Notes: a model not told the origin generated them from the letters alone. A stretch of DNA of 64,000 nucleotides from an uncultured Atopobium sp. (GCA_938036925.1 CALHVU010000021.1:1-64000); one strand, 5' to 3'. Positions 20,949 through 30,984 are shown, numbered from the stretch's first letter. Numbers and translations: made by a program.

Positions 20949-23900
20949 ATGGTCCTGCGCGTCTACGTCCAAAGAAAATCTGGTTTCGAGGGCGAGGCAA
21001 AAGCCCTGCTCAAAGAAGTGAAAGACCTTCTTGGTATTACCGAGTTACAACGCATTGACCTGCTTAACCGCTATGATGTTGAGGGAATTTCAGAGGAACT
21101 CTTTGAGTCCTGCATCCCCACCGTTTTCTCCGAGCCACAATCCGATCTTGCCAGCCGTACCATGCCAGAGTTTTCTTCTGAAGGTGCGGCTGTTCATACG
21201 TTTGCTGTTGAGTTTTTGCCTGGCCAGTTTGACCAGCGCGCAGACTCTGCAGCTGAGTGTGTGCAGCTCATCAGCCAGGGAGAGCGTCCACTGGTGCGCT
21301 CTGCTCGCCTTTACGTGCTAACCGGAAACCTCACAGAAGCAGACGTTGCCGCCATCAAGAATTACCTCATCAACCCCGTTGAGGCTCGCGAGGCTTCTCT
21401 TGAGCTGCCCGAGACTCTCAAGATTTCCATTCCAGAGCCTGCAGACGTAGAGGTTCTTGAGGGCTTTAACGCCCTTGACCAGGACGGCCTCAAGGAGTTC
21501 ATTGCTTCTCACGGCCTTGCTATGGACCTGGCTGACCTCACCTTCTGCCAGCAGTACTTCACCGATGAACAGCGCGATCCAACCATCACCGAGATTCGCG
21601 TCATTGATACCTACTGGTCAGACCACTGCCGCCACACCACCTTTAACACCGGAATTACTGGCGTGCAGATTGATGATGACCTGGTAAAGGCCGCGTTTGA
21701 GAAGTACCTCTCAATGCGCAAAGAGCTTGGGCGAGAAGATCGTGCCGTCTCTCTTTGGGATATGGCCACTATTGGTGCAAAGTACCTTCGCGAGAAAGGC
21801 GTCCTCACCAATCTTGATGAGTCAGAAGAAATCAACGCCTGTACCGTAAAGGTCAAGGTAGACGTTGACGGCAAAGACGAAGACTGGCTCTTCCTCTTCA
21901 AGAACGAGACTCACAACCATCCAACCGAGATTGAGCCTTTTGGTGGCGCAGCTACCTGCATCGGCGGCGCTATCCGCGACCCTCTTTCTGGTCGCAGCTA
22001 TGTCTACCAGGCAATGCGCGTCACGGGCGCTGCAGACCCAACCGTTCCAGTTTCTCAGACCCTTCCTGGAAAGCTTCCACAGCGCACCATTGTGCGCACG
22101 GCAGCTGCAGGTTATTCCAGCTACGGCAACCAAATTGGCCTTGCTACCGGCCAGGTTTCTGAGCTCTACCACCCAGGCTACGTTGCAAAACGCATGGAAA
22201 TTGGTGCTGTTGTAGGCGCAACTCCTCAGAGCCACGTTCGCCGCGAGCGTCCAGAAGATGGCGATATCATCGTTCTTCTCGGCGGCCGCACTGGTCGCGA
22301 TGGCATTGGTGGCGCAACCGGCTCTTCAAAGGCACACGATGCTGGCTCCATTGAGCGCGACGGTGCCGAGGTCCAGAAGGGCAACGCCCCTGTTGAGCGC
22401 AAACTTCAGCGCCTCTTCCGCCGTGAAGACGCTTGCAAGCTCATTAAGCGCTGCAACGACTTTGGTGCAGGCGGTGTCTCTGTTGCTATTGGCGAGCTTG
22501 CCGACGGCCTTGACGTCAACCTGGATGCTGTTCCTAAGAAGTATGACGGCCTTGATGGCACTGAGCTGGCAATCTCCGAGTCTCAGGAGCGCATGGCCGT
22601 TGCGCTTGAGGCAAAAGACGTCGATCAGTTCTGCGCATACGCCCGCGAAGAAAACCTCGAGGCAACCATTGTGGCAACGGTCACCGAGGACCCTCGCCTG
22701 GTCATGCGCTGGCGCGGTCAGAAGATTGTCAACATTAGCCGTGCATTTCTCGCCTCAAACGGTGCACCTAAATCAATCACCGTGCGCCTGGCCAAGCCTC
22801 TTGCCTACCAGCGCACCTGGGCAGGTACAACTCTTGGCGAGAAACTCCACTCGCTGGTACGCGATCTAAACGTTGCATCTAACAAGGGTCTCTCCGAGCG
22901 CTTTGACTCTACCATTGGCGCAGGTACCGTCCTCATGCCATTCGGTGGCGCTCGCCAGCTGACCCCTGCCCTTTCTATGGTGGCTAAGCTTCCTGTTATG
23001 GGCCAGACCAATACAGTCTCGGGCATGGCTTGGGGCTTTAACCCCTACCTCATGGAAGCTGACCAGTTCCGTGGCGCCTACCTTTCTGTTGTTGAGTCCG
23101 TTTCCAAGCTGGTTGCTACCGGCTTTAAGTACCAGGACCTCTACCTCACCTTCCAGGAGTACTTTGAGAAGCTCGGTCAGAATCCTAACCGTTGGGGCAA
23201 GCCAGCCGCGGCCCTTCTCGGCGCACTGATGGCCCAGGTCAACCTTGGCCTTGCAGCTGTCGGCGGCAAGGATTCCATGTCCGGCACTTTTGAGGACCTG
23301 GACGTTCCACCAACGCTGGTTTCGTTTGCTACCGGCCTTACCAAGGTGGACAAGATTGTCTCTAACGAGTTCAAGGGTGCAGGTCACAGGCTTATCTCTA
23401 TTGTCCCATCCTACGGCGAGTCCGGCCTTCTCCCCGACAACGACTCCCTGCTCGCAGCATACAAGCTGGTCAACACCCTGGTCCAGTCCAAGAGCGCGCT
23501 TGCCATTACCACGCCAGGTTACGGCGGCGTGGCCGAGGCTCTCTTCAAGAGCTGTCTGGGCAACAAGCTGGGCGTTGAGCTGGTCCCAGAGATTTCTGCC
23601 GACGCGCTTTTCTCGCCAACCTACGGTGCCTTCATCGTTGAGCTGGCAGACGGCGTATCCGTTGACGACGTCGACGGCGTATGCGTGGCTCCTCTGGGCG
23701 TCACCACGTCCGAGTACGCTTTCAGCGCGTGTGGCGAGAAGATCGACCTCTCCGAGCTTCAGGAAGCATGGGAGCGCCCACTTGAGGAGGTCTTCCCCTA
23801 CCGCGGAGGCTCCGACGAGGCTGTGGAGAAAATCAGCTTCGACGGTGCATTCACACGACACTCCTATGCTGGTCCAGCCCTTATCGCACCTGCTCGCCCA

Positions 23901-24704
23901 CGCGTCATCATCCCCGTATTCCCAGGTAACAACTGCGAGTACGACGTTGCGCGTGCTTTTGAGCGTGCGGGCGGTGACCCAACCACGCTGGTCATTAACA
24001 ACCTAACACCTCAGGACATTGTTGAGTCCGCAAATGCGCTGGCAGAGTCCATCAAGAAGAGCCAAATTGTCATGATTCCAGGCGGTTTCTCCGGCGGAGA
24101 CGAGCCAGATGGATCTGCTAAGTTCATCTGCGCCCTTTTCCGTGCACCTCAGGTAACCGAGGCTGTCCGCGAGCTTCTACAGCAGCGCGATGGCCTTATG
24201 CTGGGCATCTGCAACGGCTTCCAGGCACTCATCAAGCTGGGCCTTGTTCCTTACGGCGATATCCGACCCATGGACGACACCTGCCCAACACTGACGTTCA
24301 ACACCATTGGCCGCCACCAGAGCCAGCTTGTTCGTACCAGCGTTGCATCCACTATGTCGCCATGGCTCTCCAAGTGCACGCTTGGCGACATCCACACCAT
24401 CGCAATCAGCCACGGAGAAGGTCGCTTTGTTGCTTCCGACGAGTTGCTTGAGACGCTCAAGGCTAACGGCCAGATCGCAACGCAGTACGTTGACGCAACG
24501 GGTGCTCCAAGCATGGACTTCTCCGTTAACCCTAACGGCTCCGTCCTGGCTATCGAGGGCATTACCAGCCCCGATGGTCGCGTCCTGGGCAAGATGGGCC
24601 ACACGGAGCGCTCCGGTGCGGGCCTCTACAAGAACATCCCTGAGCTCACTGCTGGCGACCAGTTCCAGCCTCTCATCGAGGGCGGCGTCGAGTACTTCAA
24701 GTAA
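20949..24704 (+). CDS. purL: Phosphoribosylformylglycinamidine synthase, single chain
   Basis: 1251 aa. Converts FGAR, glutamine and ATP to FGAM in purine synthesis. The chain holds the synthetase part (SDHCRHTTFNT at ~225; LFKNETHNHPTEIEPFGGAA at ~310; two AIRS-like halves) and a C-terminal class I glutaminase (from ~990: VFPGNNCEYD; Cys nucleophile in GICNGFQALIK; His in ISHGEGRF). Length and fusion match the long clostridial/coriobacterial type rather than separate PurS/PurL/PurQ. AAAGGTGG precedes the ATG; a TTG 15 bases earlier overlaps it. It is alone, without other pur genes, and no purine riboswitch is seen in the leader. It contains five GGCGAGAA motifs. Confidence 0.95.
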   Translation: MVLRVYVQRKSGFEGEAKALLKEVKDLLGITELQRIDLLNRYDVEGISEELFESCIPTVFSEPQSDLASRTMPEFSSEGAAVHTFAVEFLPGQFDQRADSAAECVQLISQGERPLVRSARLYVLTGNLTEADVAAIKNYLINPVEAREASLELPETLKISIPEPADVEVLEGFNALDQDGLKEFIASHGLAMDLADLTFCQQYFTDEQRDPTITEIRVIDTYWSDHCRHTTFNTGITGVQIDDDLVKAAFEKYLSMRKELGREDRAVSLWDMATIGAKYLREKGVLTNLDESEEINACTVKVKVDVDGKDEDWLFLFKNETHNHPTEIEPFGGAATCIGGAIRDPLSGRSYVYQAMRVTGAADPTVPVSQTLPGKLPQRTIVRTAAAGYSSYGNQIGLATGQVSELYHPGYVAKRMEIGAVVGATPQSHVRRERPEDGDIIVLLGGRTGRDGIGGATGSSKAHDAGSIERDGAEVQKGNAPVERKLQRLFRREDACKLIKRCNDFGAGGVSVAIGELADGLDVNLDAVPKKYDGLDGTELAISESQERMAVALEAKDVDQFCAYAREENLEATIVATVTEDPRLVMRWRGQKIVNISRAFLASNGAPKSITVRLAKPLAYQRTWAGTTLGEKLHSLVRDLNVASNKGLSERFDSTIGAGTVLMPFGGARQLTPALSMVAKLPVMGQTNTVSGMAWGFNPYLMEADQFRGAYLSVVESVSKLVATGFKYQDLYLTFQEYFEKLGQNPNRWGKPAAALLGALMAQVNLGLAAVGGKDSMSGTFEDLDVPPTLVSFATGLTKVDKIVSNEFKGAGHRLISIVPSYGESGLLPDNDSLLAAYKLVNTLVQSKSALAITTPGYGGVAEALFKSCLGNKLGVELVPEISADALFSPTYGAFIVELADGVSVDDVDGVCVAPLGVTTSEYAFSACGEKIDLSELQEAWERPLEEVFPYRGGSDEAVEKISFDGAFTRHSYAGPALIAPARPRVIIPVFPGNNCEYDVARAFERAGGDPTTLVINNLTPQDIVESANALAESIKKSQIVMIPGGFSGGDEPDGSAKFICALFRAPQVTEAVRELLQQRDGLMLGICNGFQALIKLGLVPYGDIRPMDDTCPTLTFNTIGRHQSQLVRTSVASTMSPWLSKCTLGDIHTIAISHGEGRFVASDELLETLKANGQIATQYVDATGAPSMDFSVNPNGSVLAIEGITSPDGRVLGKMGHTERSGAGLYKNIPELTAGDQFQPLIEGGVEYFK

Positions 24705-24710
24705 GGCGCG

Positions 24711-25242
24711 AGCGCAGGTTGCAAGTAATTTCTACCTGGTATCCATTTCGTATGGATACCGGGTTTCTTGTGCGGAAACGTTGGGAGTGGACGGGTTTCT
24801 CGCCAGGCGGGCGGTGCGAACTGGGACGAACCCGGGACGAGCTGGGAGTGCGCCTGATACGAGCCTGATTTTCTCGCCAAGTCTGAACGATTTGCCTGAA
24901 AAGCGCGCCAAGTCTGAGCTATTTGCCGGTTTTTCTCACCATGTCTGAGCTGTTTTACTCAGACATGATGCAGTTTTCAGGCTCGCAAATTTGGAGACAG
25001 CTACCCCGTTAGAACGCGCCTGATTTCTTTAAAGAATCTGTAACTTCTGCCTAAGAATGTAAAAGAATCTGTGGATTTGCCTGATTTTGTTAAAGAATCG
25101 GTGCCTCAAATACAGAATCTTTGCACTTTTTAGGCGCACCTGGCAAGAAAGGCGCGCAATGGCAGAAGGGCCCGCCTGCCGAGAAACCCGCGCGCTCCCC
25201 GCGCGCCCGCAGCAGCACCTGGCGAGAAACCCGTGCGCTCGC
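24711..25242 (+). repeat. Composite intergenic element, copy 1
   Basis: Fills the 602-bp gap between purL and galE. It opens with a terminator-like hairpin (GGTATCCA/TGGATACC, 24738-24760). Array A has three 31-bp units beginning GCCTGA or GCCGG with core CGCCAAGTCTGA (24863, 24894, 24925) and an inverted unit to 24982. Array B has three 30-31-bp units with core AAAGAATCTGT (25018, 25049, 25079) and an inverted unit to 25135. It closes with GGCGAGAAACCCGTGCGCTC. Copies 2 and 3 are at 30985-31479 and, inverted, 35661-36140. Confidence 0.9.
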
Positions 25243-25306
25243 AACGCCCAACGTTTCGCAGAAAAGCCGTATACTTATGACGATATAAGTCCACGAAAGG
25301 ATTGAT

Positions 25307-26362
25307 ATGTCTGACGCTCTAATCCCACAAAATTCCTGCGTACTTGTTACCGGCGGCGCGGGCTTTATTGGCAGCCATACCGTTGTTGAGCTGCTCAATT
25401 CCGGCTACGAGGCTGTTATTGTTGACGATCTCTCCAACGCTTCGGCAAAAGTTGTCGACCGCATCAAAACCATTGTGGGAGAAGAAAACGCCAAGCGCCT
25501 TTCGTTCTACGAGGCAGACGTCAACGACAAAGATGCGCTGAACCACATCTTTGACGAGCACGCCATTAACTTTGTCATCCATTTTGCCGGCTTCAAGGCT
25601 GTCGGCGAGTCCGTCACCAAGCCCATTGAGTACTACACAAACAACCTGGGCAATACCCTCACCCTTCTTGATGTCATGAGAAACCATGGTTGCAAGTCAA
25701 TTATTTTCTCGAGCTCTGCAACCGTTTATGGAGACCCAGATAGCCTTCCTCTGACCGAGCAAAGCCCCAAGAAGAACGCGACCAACCCTTATGGCTGGAC
25801 TAAATGGATGATTGAGCAGATTCTCGCCGATGTTCACACCGCAGATCCAGAGTGGAACGTTGTCCTGCTTAGATACTTTAATCCTATTGGCGCTCACCAG
25901 TCGGGCCTTATCGGAGAAGATCCTGCAGGTATTCCAAACAACCTGGTGCCTTACGTGGCTCAGGTTGCCGTGGGCAAGCGCGAGGCTGTTCACGTCTTTG
26001 GCGACGACTACAACACACCTGATGGCACGGGCGTTCGCGACTACATCCACGTTTGCGACCTTGGCTCCGGCCACGTAGCTGCACTTAAATGGATGGCTGG
26101 CCGCACAGGAGTTGAAATCTTCAACCTGGGCACTGGCACTGGTAGCTCGGTACTTGACGTTATCAAGGCGTTCTCAAAGGCTTGCGGCAAAGAGATTCCT
26201 TACGTTATTGAGCCTCGCCGCGCAGGTGACGTTGCAACCAACTACGCCGACTGCCAGAAAGCTGCTGACATGCTTGGCTGGAAGGCTCAGTACGACCTTG
26301 CCGACATGTGCCGCGATTCCTGGAAGTGGCAGTCGATGAACCCAGACGGCTATCGCGGCTAG
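25307..26362 (+). CDS. galE: UDP-glucose 4-epimerase
   Basis: 351 aa short-chain dehydrogenase-type epimerase interconverting UDP-glucose and UDP-galactose (possibly also the N-acetyl forms). The NAD site is VTGGAGFIGSHTVVELL, the catalytic Ser is in FSSSATVYGDP, and the Tyr-Lys pair is in NPYGWTKWMIEQ. Length and the LRYFNPIGAHQSG segment match GalE. AAAGGA precedes the ATG. A prenyl synthase gene starts 8 bases after its stop, so they are probably co-transcribed. It supplies activated galactose for surface glycans or for galactose use. Confidence 0.93.
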   Translation: MSDALIPQNSCVLVTGGAGFIGSHTVVELLNSGYEAVIVDDLSNASAKVVDRIKTIVGEENAKRLSFYEADVNDKDALNHIFDEHAINFVIHFAGFKAVGESVTKPIEYYTNNLGNTLTLLDVMRNHGCKSIIFSSSATVYGDPDSLPLTEQSPKKNATNPYGWTKWMIEQILADVHTADPEWNVVLLRYFNPIGAHQSGLIGEDPAGIPNNLVPYVAQVAVGKREAVHVFGDDYNTPDGTGVRDYIHVCDLGSGHVAALKWMAGRTGVEIFNLGTGTGSSVLDVIKAFSKACGKEIPYVIEPRRAGDVATNYADCQKAADMLGWKAQYDLADMCRDSWKWQSMNPDGYRG

Positions 26363-26369
26363 GATTTCC

Positions 26370-27455
26370 GTGAACTTCGCCGACTACCTCACACAAAAGC
26401 TTCCTGCCGTCGAGGCAGAGATCATGCGCGGACTCCCCGCGGCATCTGCAGCGCCCGCGGCACCCGCGGCACCCGCGGCGCCCGCGGCAGCGGCGTCCAC
26501 GGCGGCGCCCTCGGAGCGTACCCGCGCGGACCTGAACACCTACCTCTACCAGCCACTCGCTCACTTCAGCGCGGGCGGCGGCAAGCGCGTGCGACCGGTC
26601 CTCTGTTGCCTGGGCGCCGAAGCAGTTGGCGGCTCAGCAGAAGCCGCTCTGCCTGTGGCCTGCGCCATTGAGGACTTCCAGTCGGCAGCCCTTATCCACG
26701 ATGACATTGCAGACAAATCAGAGCTGCGCCGTGGCGAGAAGTGCCTCTACAAGACACTCGGTACCGGACTTGCCATCAACGTTGGTGATTCTGCGCTGGT
26801 CAATGTTGTCAGACGCGTTACCGTAGCCGACCACCTCTCTGACCAGCTTAAAGTTCGCGTTATCGACACCCTTCTCGCTATGCAGGAGCACACCCTTGAG
26901 GGTCAGGCGCTTGACCTTGGCTGGGCTCAAAACGAGCGCTGGGATGTTACCTCTGACCAGTATCTTTTTATGGCGCTCTCCAAAACCGCCTACTACTCAG
27001 CAGCATATCCCCTGGTACTGGGTGCGCTCATCGGCGGTGCTGACCAGAAAACGCTTGATGCACTCAAAGAGTTTGGCCTCAAGGTAGGCCTTGCCTTCCA
27101 GTTGCAAGATGATCTTCTTAACCTGGTAGGAAACGCTGAGGTACAAGGCAAAGACTTTAGGTCAGACATCACTGAGGGCAAGCGCACGCTCGCGGTGGTC
27201 TACGCGCTTGAACACCTCACCGAGGCAGAAAAAGCAGAGCTTGTCTCCATACTTTCTGCGCATACAGGCGATACTTTGAAGCTTCAGCGCGCTGTGGAGC
27301 TTATGGAAAGCGCTAATGCGATAAAATTTGTCCGCGCGCACGCTCTTGCCTTAGTTGATGAGGCAAAGCACGTGCTTGAAAACGTGATACTTACTGAAGA
27401 CGCTCGCGACACACTTTTGTCTATGGCAGACTTCTTTGTGAACCGAGAAAGGTAA
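26370..27455 (+). CDS. Polyprenyl (farnesyl/geranylgeranyl) diphosphate synthase
   Basis: 361 aa trans-prenyltransferase. The first Asp-rich motif is HDDIADKSELRRG (~residue 112) and the second is QLQDDLLN (~245); RPVLCCLGAEAVGG is the substrate region. The short-chain type makes C15-C20 diphosphates used for lipid carriers. Residues ~20-50 are an Ala/Pro repeat encoded by a tandem GCACCCGCG-type 9-mer near 26455-26490, which is not part of the usual fold. A GTG start with AGGA upstream is used. It lies between galE and a peptidoglycan-binding protein, fitting a cell-envelope operon. Confidence 0.87.
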   Translation: MNFADYLTQKLPAVEAEIMRGLPAASAAPAAPAAPAAPAAAASTAAPSERTRADLNTYLYQPLAHFSAGGGKRVRPVLCCLGAEAVGGSAEAALPVACAIEDFQSAALIHDDIADKSELRRGEKCLYKTLGTGLAINVGDSALVNVVRRVTVADHLSDQLKVRVIDTLLAMQEHTLEGQALDLGWAQNERWDVTSDQYLFMALSKTAYYSAAYPLVLGALIGGADQKTLDALKEFGLKVGLAFQLQDDLLNLVGNAEVQGKDFRSDITEGKRTLAVVYALEHLTEAEKAELVSILSAHTGDTLKLQRAVELMESANAIKFVRAHALALVDEAKHVLENVILTEDARDTLLSMADFFVNRER

Positions 27456-27457
27456 TT

Positions 27458-28387
27458 ATGGATCCAATTACTCCTGGTAGCACTGGTGCTGCCGTTGAAG
27501 ACATTCAGGAACGCCTCGTAAAGCTTGGCTACACCATCGAAGACGATGAGCGCCAGAGCCACACGTTTGGCAAGTCAACTGCTCGCGCCGTTGCGCGCTT
27601 TAGGCTTGACCATGACCTTTCTCTTGGAGAAGAAGTAGATGCCTCTACCTGGGCAATCATGGTCGATGAGGGCTATGAGCTAGGAGACAGAACCCTCTAC
27701 CTTCGTCTTCCTAACTTTCACGGCAATGATGTGCGTCAGCTGCAAGAGCGCCTCAACATCTTGGGTTTCTCGTGCGGAAAAGTTGATGGCCATTACGGTG
27801 TTCACACCGAGGCTGCCGTTAAGCTCTTCCAGGAAAGCGTCGGCGAGCTTGCTGACGGTATGGCATTCCAGGATACCCTCGACGCTATTGAGCGTCTGCG
27901 TCACGTTTGGTCTGGTAAGCAGGCAAAAGGCCCTCACCCACAGGGTCCTATGGGCTTTGCTCGTGCAGCAAACGTTCTTGAGACCACCTGCATTGCTATT
28001 ACGGGAGAAGATCCTATCTCTAGAAACGTGGCCGCCCGCGTGTATAACCTTTCTAAGGCAACTACCGAGGCAAGCGGTATGACCATGATTGATCGCGCTG
28101 ATTCCCCTACTGATGCAGCTACCATTTTGGTTCTGACCACGGCTTATGCCCCAAGTATGCCCGCTCGCGGACAGGTAGGTATTGGCTCTGTTTCTATGGA
28201 GGAGAACGAGACGCTGCCAGCAAGACTGCGCACTGCTATTGAGTCTGCTGATGCAACGGGCTCCCCTATCAAGATTGTGCTGCCAGAAGGAACAAACGTT
28301 GACGGTTCATTTACTACCGCAGATGCGCAGACTTTAGCAGTTCTTGTTCTTGATGCAATTTGTGGAGCATTTGCTTCGCTAAGCTGA
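27458..28387 (+). CDS. Protein with two peptidoglycan-binding domains
   Basis: 309 aa. Two PG_binding_1-type three-helix repeats are visible: residues ~5-65 (GSTGAAVEDIQERLVKLGY; FGKSTARAVARFR) and ~82-140 (NDVRQLQERLNILGF; GVHTEAAVKLFQ). The C-terminal ~140 residues have an alpha/beta character reminiscent of an amidase fold, but I see no catalytic zinc ligands. No signal peptide is present, so it may act inside the cell or leave by an unusual route. Its start is 2 bases from the preceding stop, with AAAGG ahead. No regulatory clue. Confidence 0.75.
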   Translation: MDPITPGSTGAAVEDIQERLVKLGYTIEDDERQSHTFGKSTARAVARFRLDHDLSLGEEVDASTWAIMVDEGYELGDRTLYLRLPNFHGNDVRQLQERLNILGFSCGKVDGHYGVHTEAAVKLFQESVGELADGMAFQDTLDAIERLRHVWSGKQAKGPHPQGPMGFARAANVLETTCIAITGEDPISRNVAARVYNLSKATTEASGMTMIDRADSPTDAATILVLTTAYAPSMPARGQVGIGSVSMEENETLPARLRTAIESADATGSPIKIVLPEGTNVDGSFTTADAQTLAVLVLDAICGAFASLS

Positions 28388-28431
28388 TACACTTAATAGA
28401 GTTGCGGACAAAACCAACGTAGTGATTACAT

Positions 28432-28506
28432 TGGGGTATCGTCCAACGGTTAGGACACGGGTTTTTGGTGCCTGGAATGTGGGTTCGAATCCTACTACCC
28501 CAGCCA
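28432..28506 (+). tRNA. tRNA-Gln (anticodon TTG), CCA encoded
   Basis: A full cloverleaf fits: acceptor TGGGGTA/TACCCCA, D arm GTCC/GGAC, anticodon stem CGGGT/GCCTG with loop TTTTGGT giving anticodon TTG, T arm GTGGG/CCTAC with loop TTCGAAT, discriminator G and encoded CCA. It is the only tRNA I find in the window. Confidence 0.96.
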
Positions 28507-28575
28507 TTTTTTACGCAACTTTTGTGTAGGGACGCACTCGTATCGAGTAATACGAAGTACTTTGGAGGCTTACGT

Positions 28576-29964
28576 ATGCCACTTACTGCGATTGTCCTCG
28601 CTGCAGGCGAGGGAACGCGCATGAAGTCCCACCACCCTAAGATTGTGCACAAATTACTTGATAAACCCATCGTTTGGTGGAGTGTCAACGCCGCAATTAC
28701 TGCTGGCGCTGACCGCGTCATTGTGGTTGTTGGTAACCATGCTGACGAGGTTAAATCTGCACTTTCTTGCTTCCCTAACCTTGAGTATGTTGCCCAGACC
28801 GAGCGTCTTGGCACCGGCCACGCCGTCAAGGTTGTTAAGGATGCTCTTGGTGGCTTCAAGGGACCCGTTGTTGTTATCAACGGTGACGCATCTCTGTTGC
28901 GCGCACAGTCTATTCTCGACCTTGTTGCAGAAACTAAAGCTCATCACAACGCATGTACGGTACTCACAATGACGCCCCCAGATCCAACCGGATATGGTCG
29001 CGTCATTTCTTCTAACGGCCAGGTAACTGCCATTGTTGAGCACAAGGATGCTACGCCAGAGCAGCGCGAGCAAGAGCGTGAATGCAACGTTGGCGTGTAC
29101 TGCTTCTGTGGCGGAAGACTGACCGCAAACATCGATCTTCTCGGCAATGACAACGTGCAGGGCGAGTACTACCTCACCGACATGGTGGGCCTTTACGTCA
29201 GCCAGGGCGAGCCTGTTGCTGCCGTCCACGTTGACGACTACAAAGAGGCGCTGGGCGTCAATTCCCGCTCCGAGCTTGCCGTTGCTACCCGCATCATGCA
29301 GGAGCGCATTAACGAGCACTGGATGAGCCAGGGCGTCACCATGCTGGACCCAACCTCCGTCTGGATTGGCCCCGAGGTCACGCTTGGTATGGACACCGAG
29401 GTTCTCCCACAGACTATGCTCTACGGCAAGACCTCAATTGGCGAGAATTGCGTGGTAGGCCCTAACACTCGTCTGACCGATACGCTTGTTGGCAACGACG
29501 CTGTTGTTGACGAGACTGTAGCTATCAACGCACAGGTAGACGACTTTGCTACCTGCGGTCCTCGCGCTTACTTGCGTCCAGGCACTCACCTTATGCCTCA
29601 CGCCAAGGCAGGCACCCACGTTGAAATCAAAAATTCAACTATCGGTGAAGGTTCCAAGGTTCCTCACCTCTCCTACATTGGTGACACTACCATGGGCTCT
29701 GGCGTCAATATTGGCGCAGGTTCAATTACGTGCAATTACGACGGTTACCACAAGTTCAAGACACACATTGGCAACAACGTCTTTGTTGGATCCGATACCA
29801 TGATGGTGGCACCCGTCTCAATTGGTGATGGCGCACTTGTGGGGGCAAGTTCGTGCATCACAAAGGATGTACCAGCAGACGCGCTTGCACTTGAGCGCTC
29901 TGAGCAGAAAATTGTTGAGGGATACGCCGCCCAGAGGCGTCACAAGCTTGAGAAAGAGGACTAG
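28576..29964 (+). CDS. glmU: Bifunctional GlcNAc-1-P uridyltransferase/GlcN-1-P acetyltransferase
   Basis: 462 aa. Makes UDP-GlcNAc in two steps for peptidoglycan. The N-terminal uridyltransferase has LAAGEGTRMKS and TERLGTGHAV. The C-terminal half is a left-handed beta-helix with hexapeptide repeats (~260-450), including the acetyltransferase region HVEIKNSTIGEGSKVPHLSY and GSITCNYDG. GGAGG stands 7 bases before the ATG; an earlier in-frame start would run through the tRNA and is discarded. The prs gene begins at the next base, a conserved glmU-prs pairing. Confidence 0.95.
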   Translation: MPLTAIVLAAGEGTRMKSHHPKIVHKLLDKPIVWWSVNAAITAGADRVIVVVGNHADEVKSALSCFPNLEYVAQTERLGTGHAVKVVKDALGGFKGPVVVINGDASLLRAQSILDLVAETKAHHNACTVLTMTPPDPTGYGRVISSNGQVTAIVEHKDATPEQREQERECNVGVYCFCGGRLTANIDLLGNDNVQGEYYLTDMVGLYVSQGEPVAAVHVDDYKEALGVNSRSELAVATRIMQERINEHWMSQGVTMLDPTSVWIGPEVTLGMDTEVLPQTMLYGKTSIGENCVVGPNTRLTDTLVGNDAVVDETVAINAQVDDFATCGPRAYLRPGTHLMPHAKAGTHVEIKNSTIGEGSKVPHLSYIGDTTMGSGVNIGAGSITCNYDGYHKFKTHIGNNVFVGSDTMMVAPVSIGDGALVGASSCITKDVPADALALERSEQKIVEGYAAQRRHKLEKED

Positions 29965-30960
29965 ATGTTCGAGAACCTGAGTGACCCACTGTTAGTTGCT
30001 AGAAATATCAAGCTCTACACCGGTACAGGCAACCCTGAACTGGCTCGTAAAGTTGCAGACATTCTTCACCTCGAGCTACAAGGTCTTCTCCTCGAGAAGT
30101 TTGCTAACGGAGAAATCTACGCTCGCTTTGACGAGTCTGTCCGCGGCGACGAGGTCTTCTTCATTCAGTCTTTGGCAGGCGTCAATGTCAACGACCTGGT
30201 TATGGAAACGCTGATTGTTGCTGACGCTGCAAAGCGCGCATCCGCTAACAGCTTTACTGTGGTTATCCCTCACTACGCATATGCTCGTCAGGACCGCAAA
30301 GCCGCTGCTCGTGAGCCTATTACTGCTCGCCTCATAGCAAACCTGCTTGAGAACGCTGGCGTTGACCGCGTCATCACACTTGACCTACACCAAGGCCAGA
30401 TCCAGGGCTTCTTTGACATTCCTGTTTCTCACCTGACCGCTCTCTACCTTCTGGGCGATTACTTTAAGAACAAGCCATTTGACTGGGAGAATACCGTTGT
30501 TGTCTCCCCTGATATGGGTCGCGCAAAAGCAGCTAAAAAGCTTTCCGACTACCTTGACTGTGGTCTTGCAATTGCTCACAAGAGCCGTCCTCGCCACAAC
30601 GAGAGTGCTGTTATGGGCATCATTGGCGATATCAAGGGCAAGACCTGCATCGTTAACGACGACATGATTGATACCGCAGGCACCCTCTGCGCTTCCGTTG
30701 TGAAGCTGAAGGAAATGGGTGCAGGCGACATCTACGTCTGTGCTACCCACGGCATCTTCTCTGGTCCTGCAATCGAGCGCCTCAACAACGCTCCTATCGA
30801 GGAATGTGTGGTTACTGATGCAATTCCTTGCGCTGCAGCAAACCAGGAAGGTTCCAAGATTAAGACGATTACCATTGCAAACGAGCTTGCCGAGGCAATC
30901 TACGCTGTCTACACCGACCGCCCTGTCTCCGATATCTTCGGCGGCGACTTTAACCTGTAA
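29965..30960 (+). CDS. prs: Ribose-phosphate pyrophosphokinase
   Basis: 331 aa class I PRPP synthetase, giving PRPP from ribose-5-phosphate and ATP for purines, pyrimidines, His and Trp. Seen are KFANGEIYARFDESVRG, the ATP/catalytic flexible region ARQDRKAAAREPIT, the family signature DLHQGQIQGFFDIPVSHL, and the PRPP-binding loop CIVNDDMIDTAGTL. It follows glmU without a gap, and its GAGG site lies inside the glmU end. Downstream is copy 2 of the composite repeat, whose first hairpin may terminate it. Confidence 0.95.
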   Translation: MFENLSDPLLVARNIKLYTGTGNPELARKVADILHLELQGLLLEKFANGEIYARFDESVRGDEVFFIQSLAGVNVNDLVMETLIVADAAKRASANSFTVVIPHYAYARQDRKAAAREPITARLIANLLENAGVDRVITLDLHQGQIQGFFDIPVSHLTALYLLGDYFKNKPFDWENTVVVSPDMGRAKAAKKLSDYLDCGLAIAHKSRPRHNESAVMGIIGDIKGKTCIVNDDMIDTAGTLCASVVKLKEMGAGDIYVCATHGIFSGPAIERLNNAPIEECVVTDAIPCAAANQEGSKIKTITIANELAEAIYAVYTDRPVSDIFGGDFNL

Positions 30961-30984
30961 CGCCGCAGGTCAGTTGCGCGCGGC

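Noticed and set aside
24863..25135. CRISPR-like array in the composite repeat
   Set aside because: The 31-bp units are contiguous and diverge along their whole length. There are no unique spacers, no cas genes, and the last unit is inverted.
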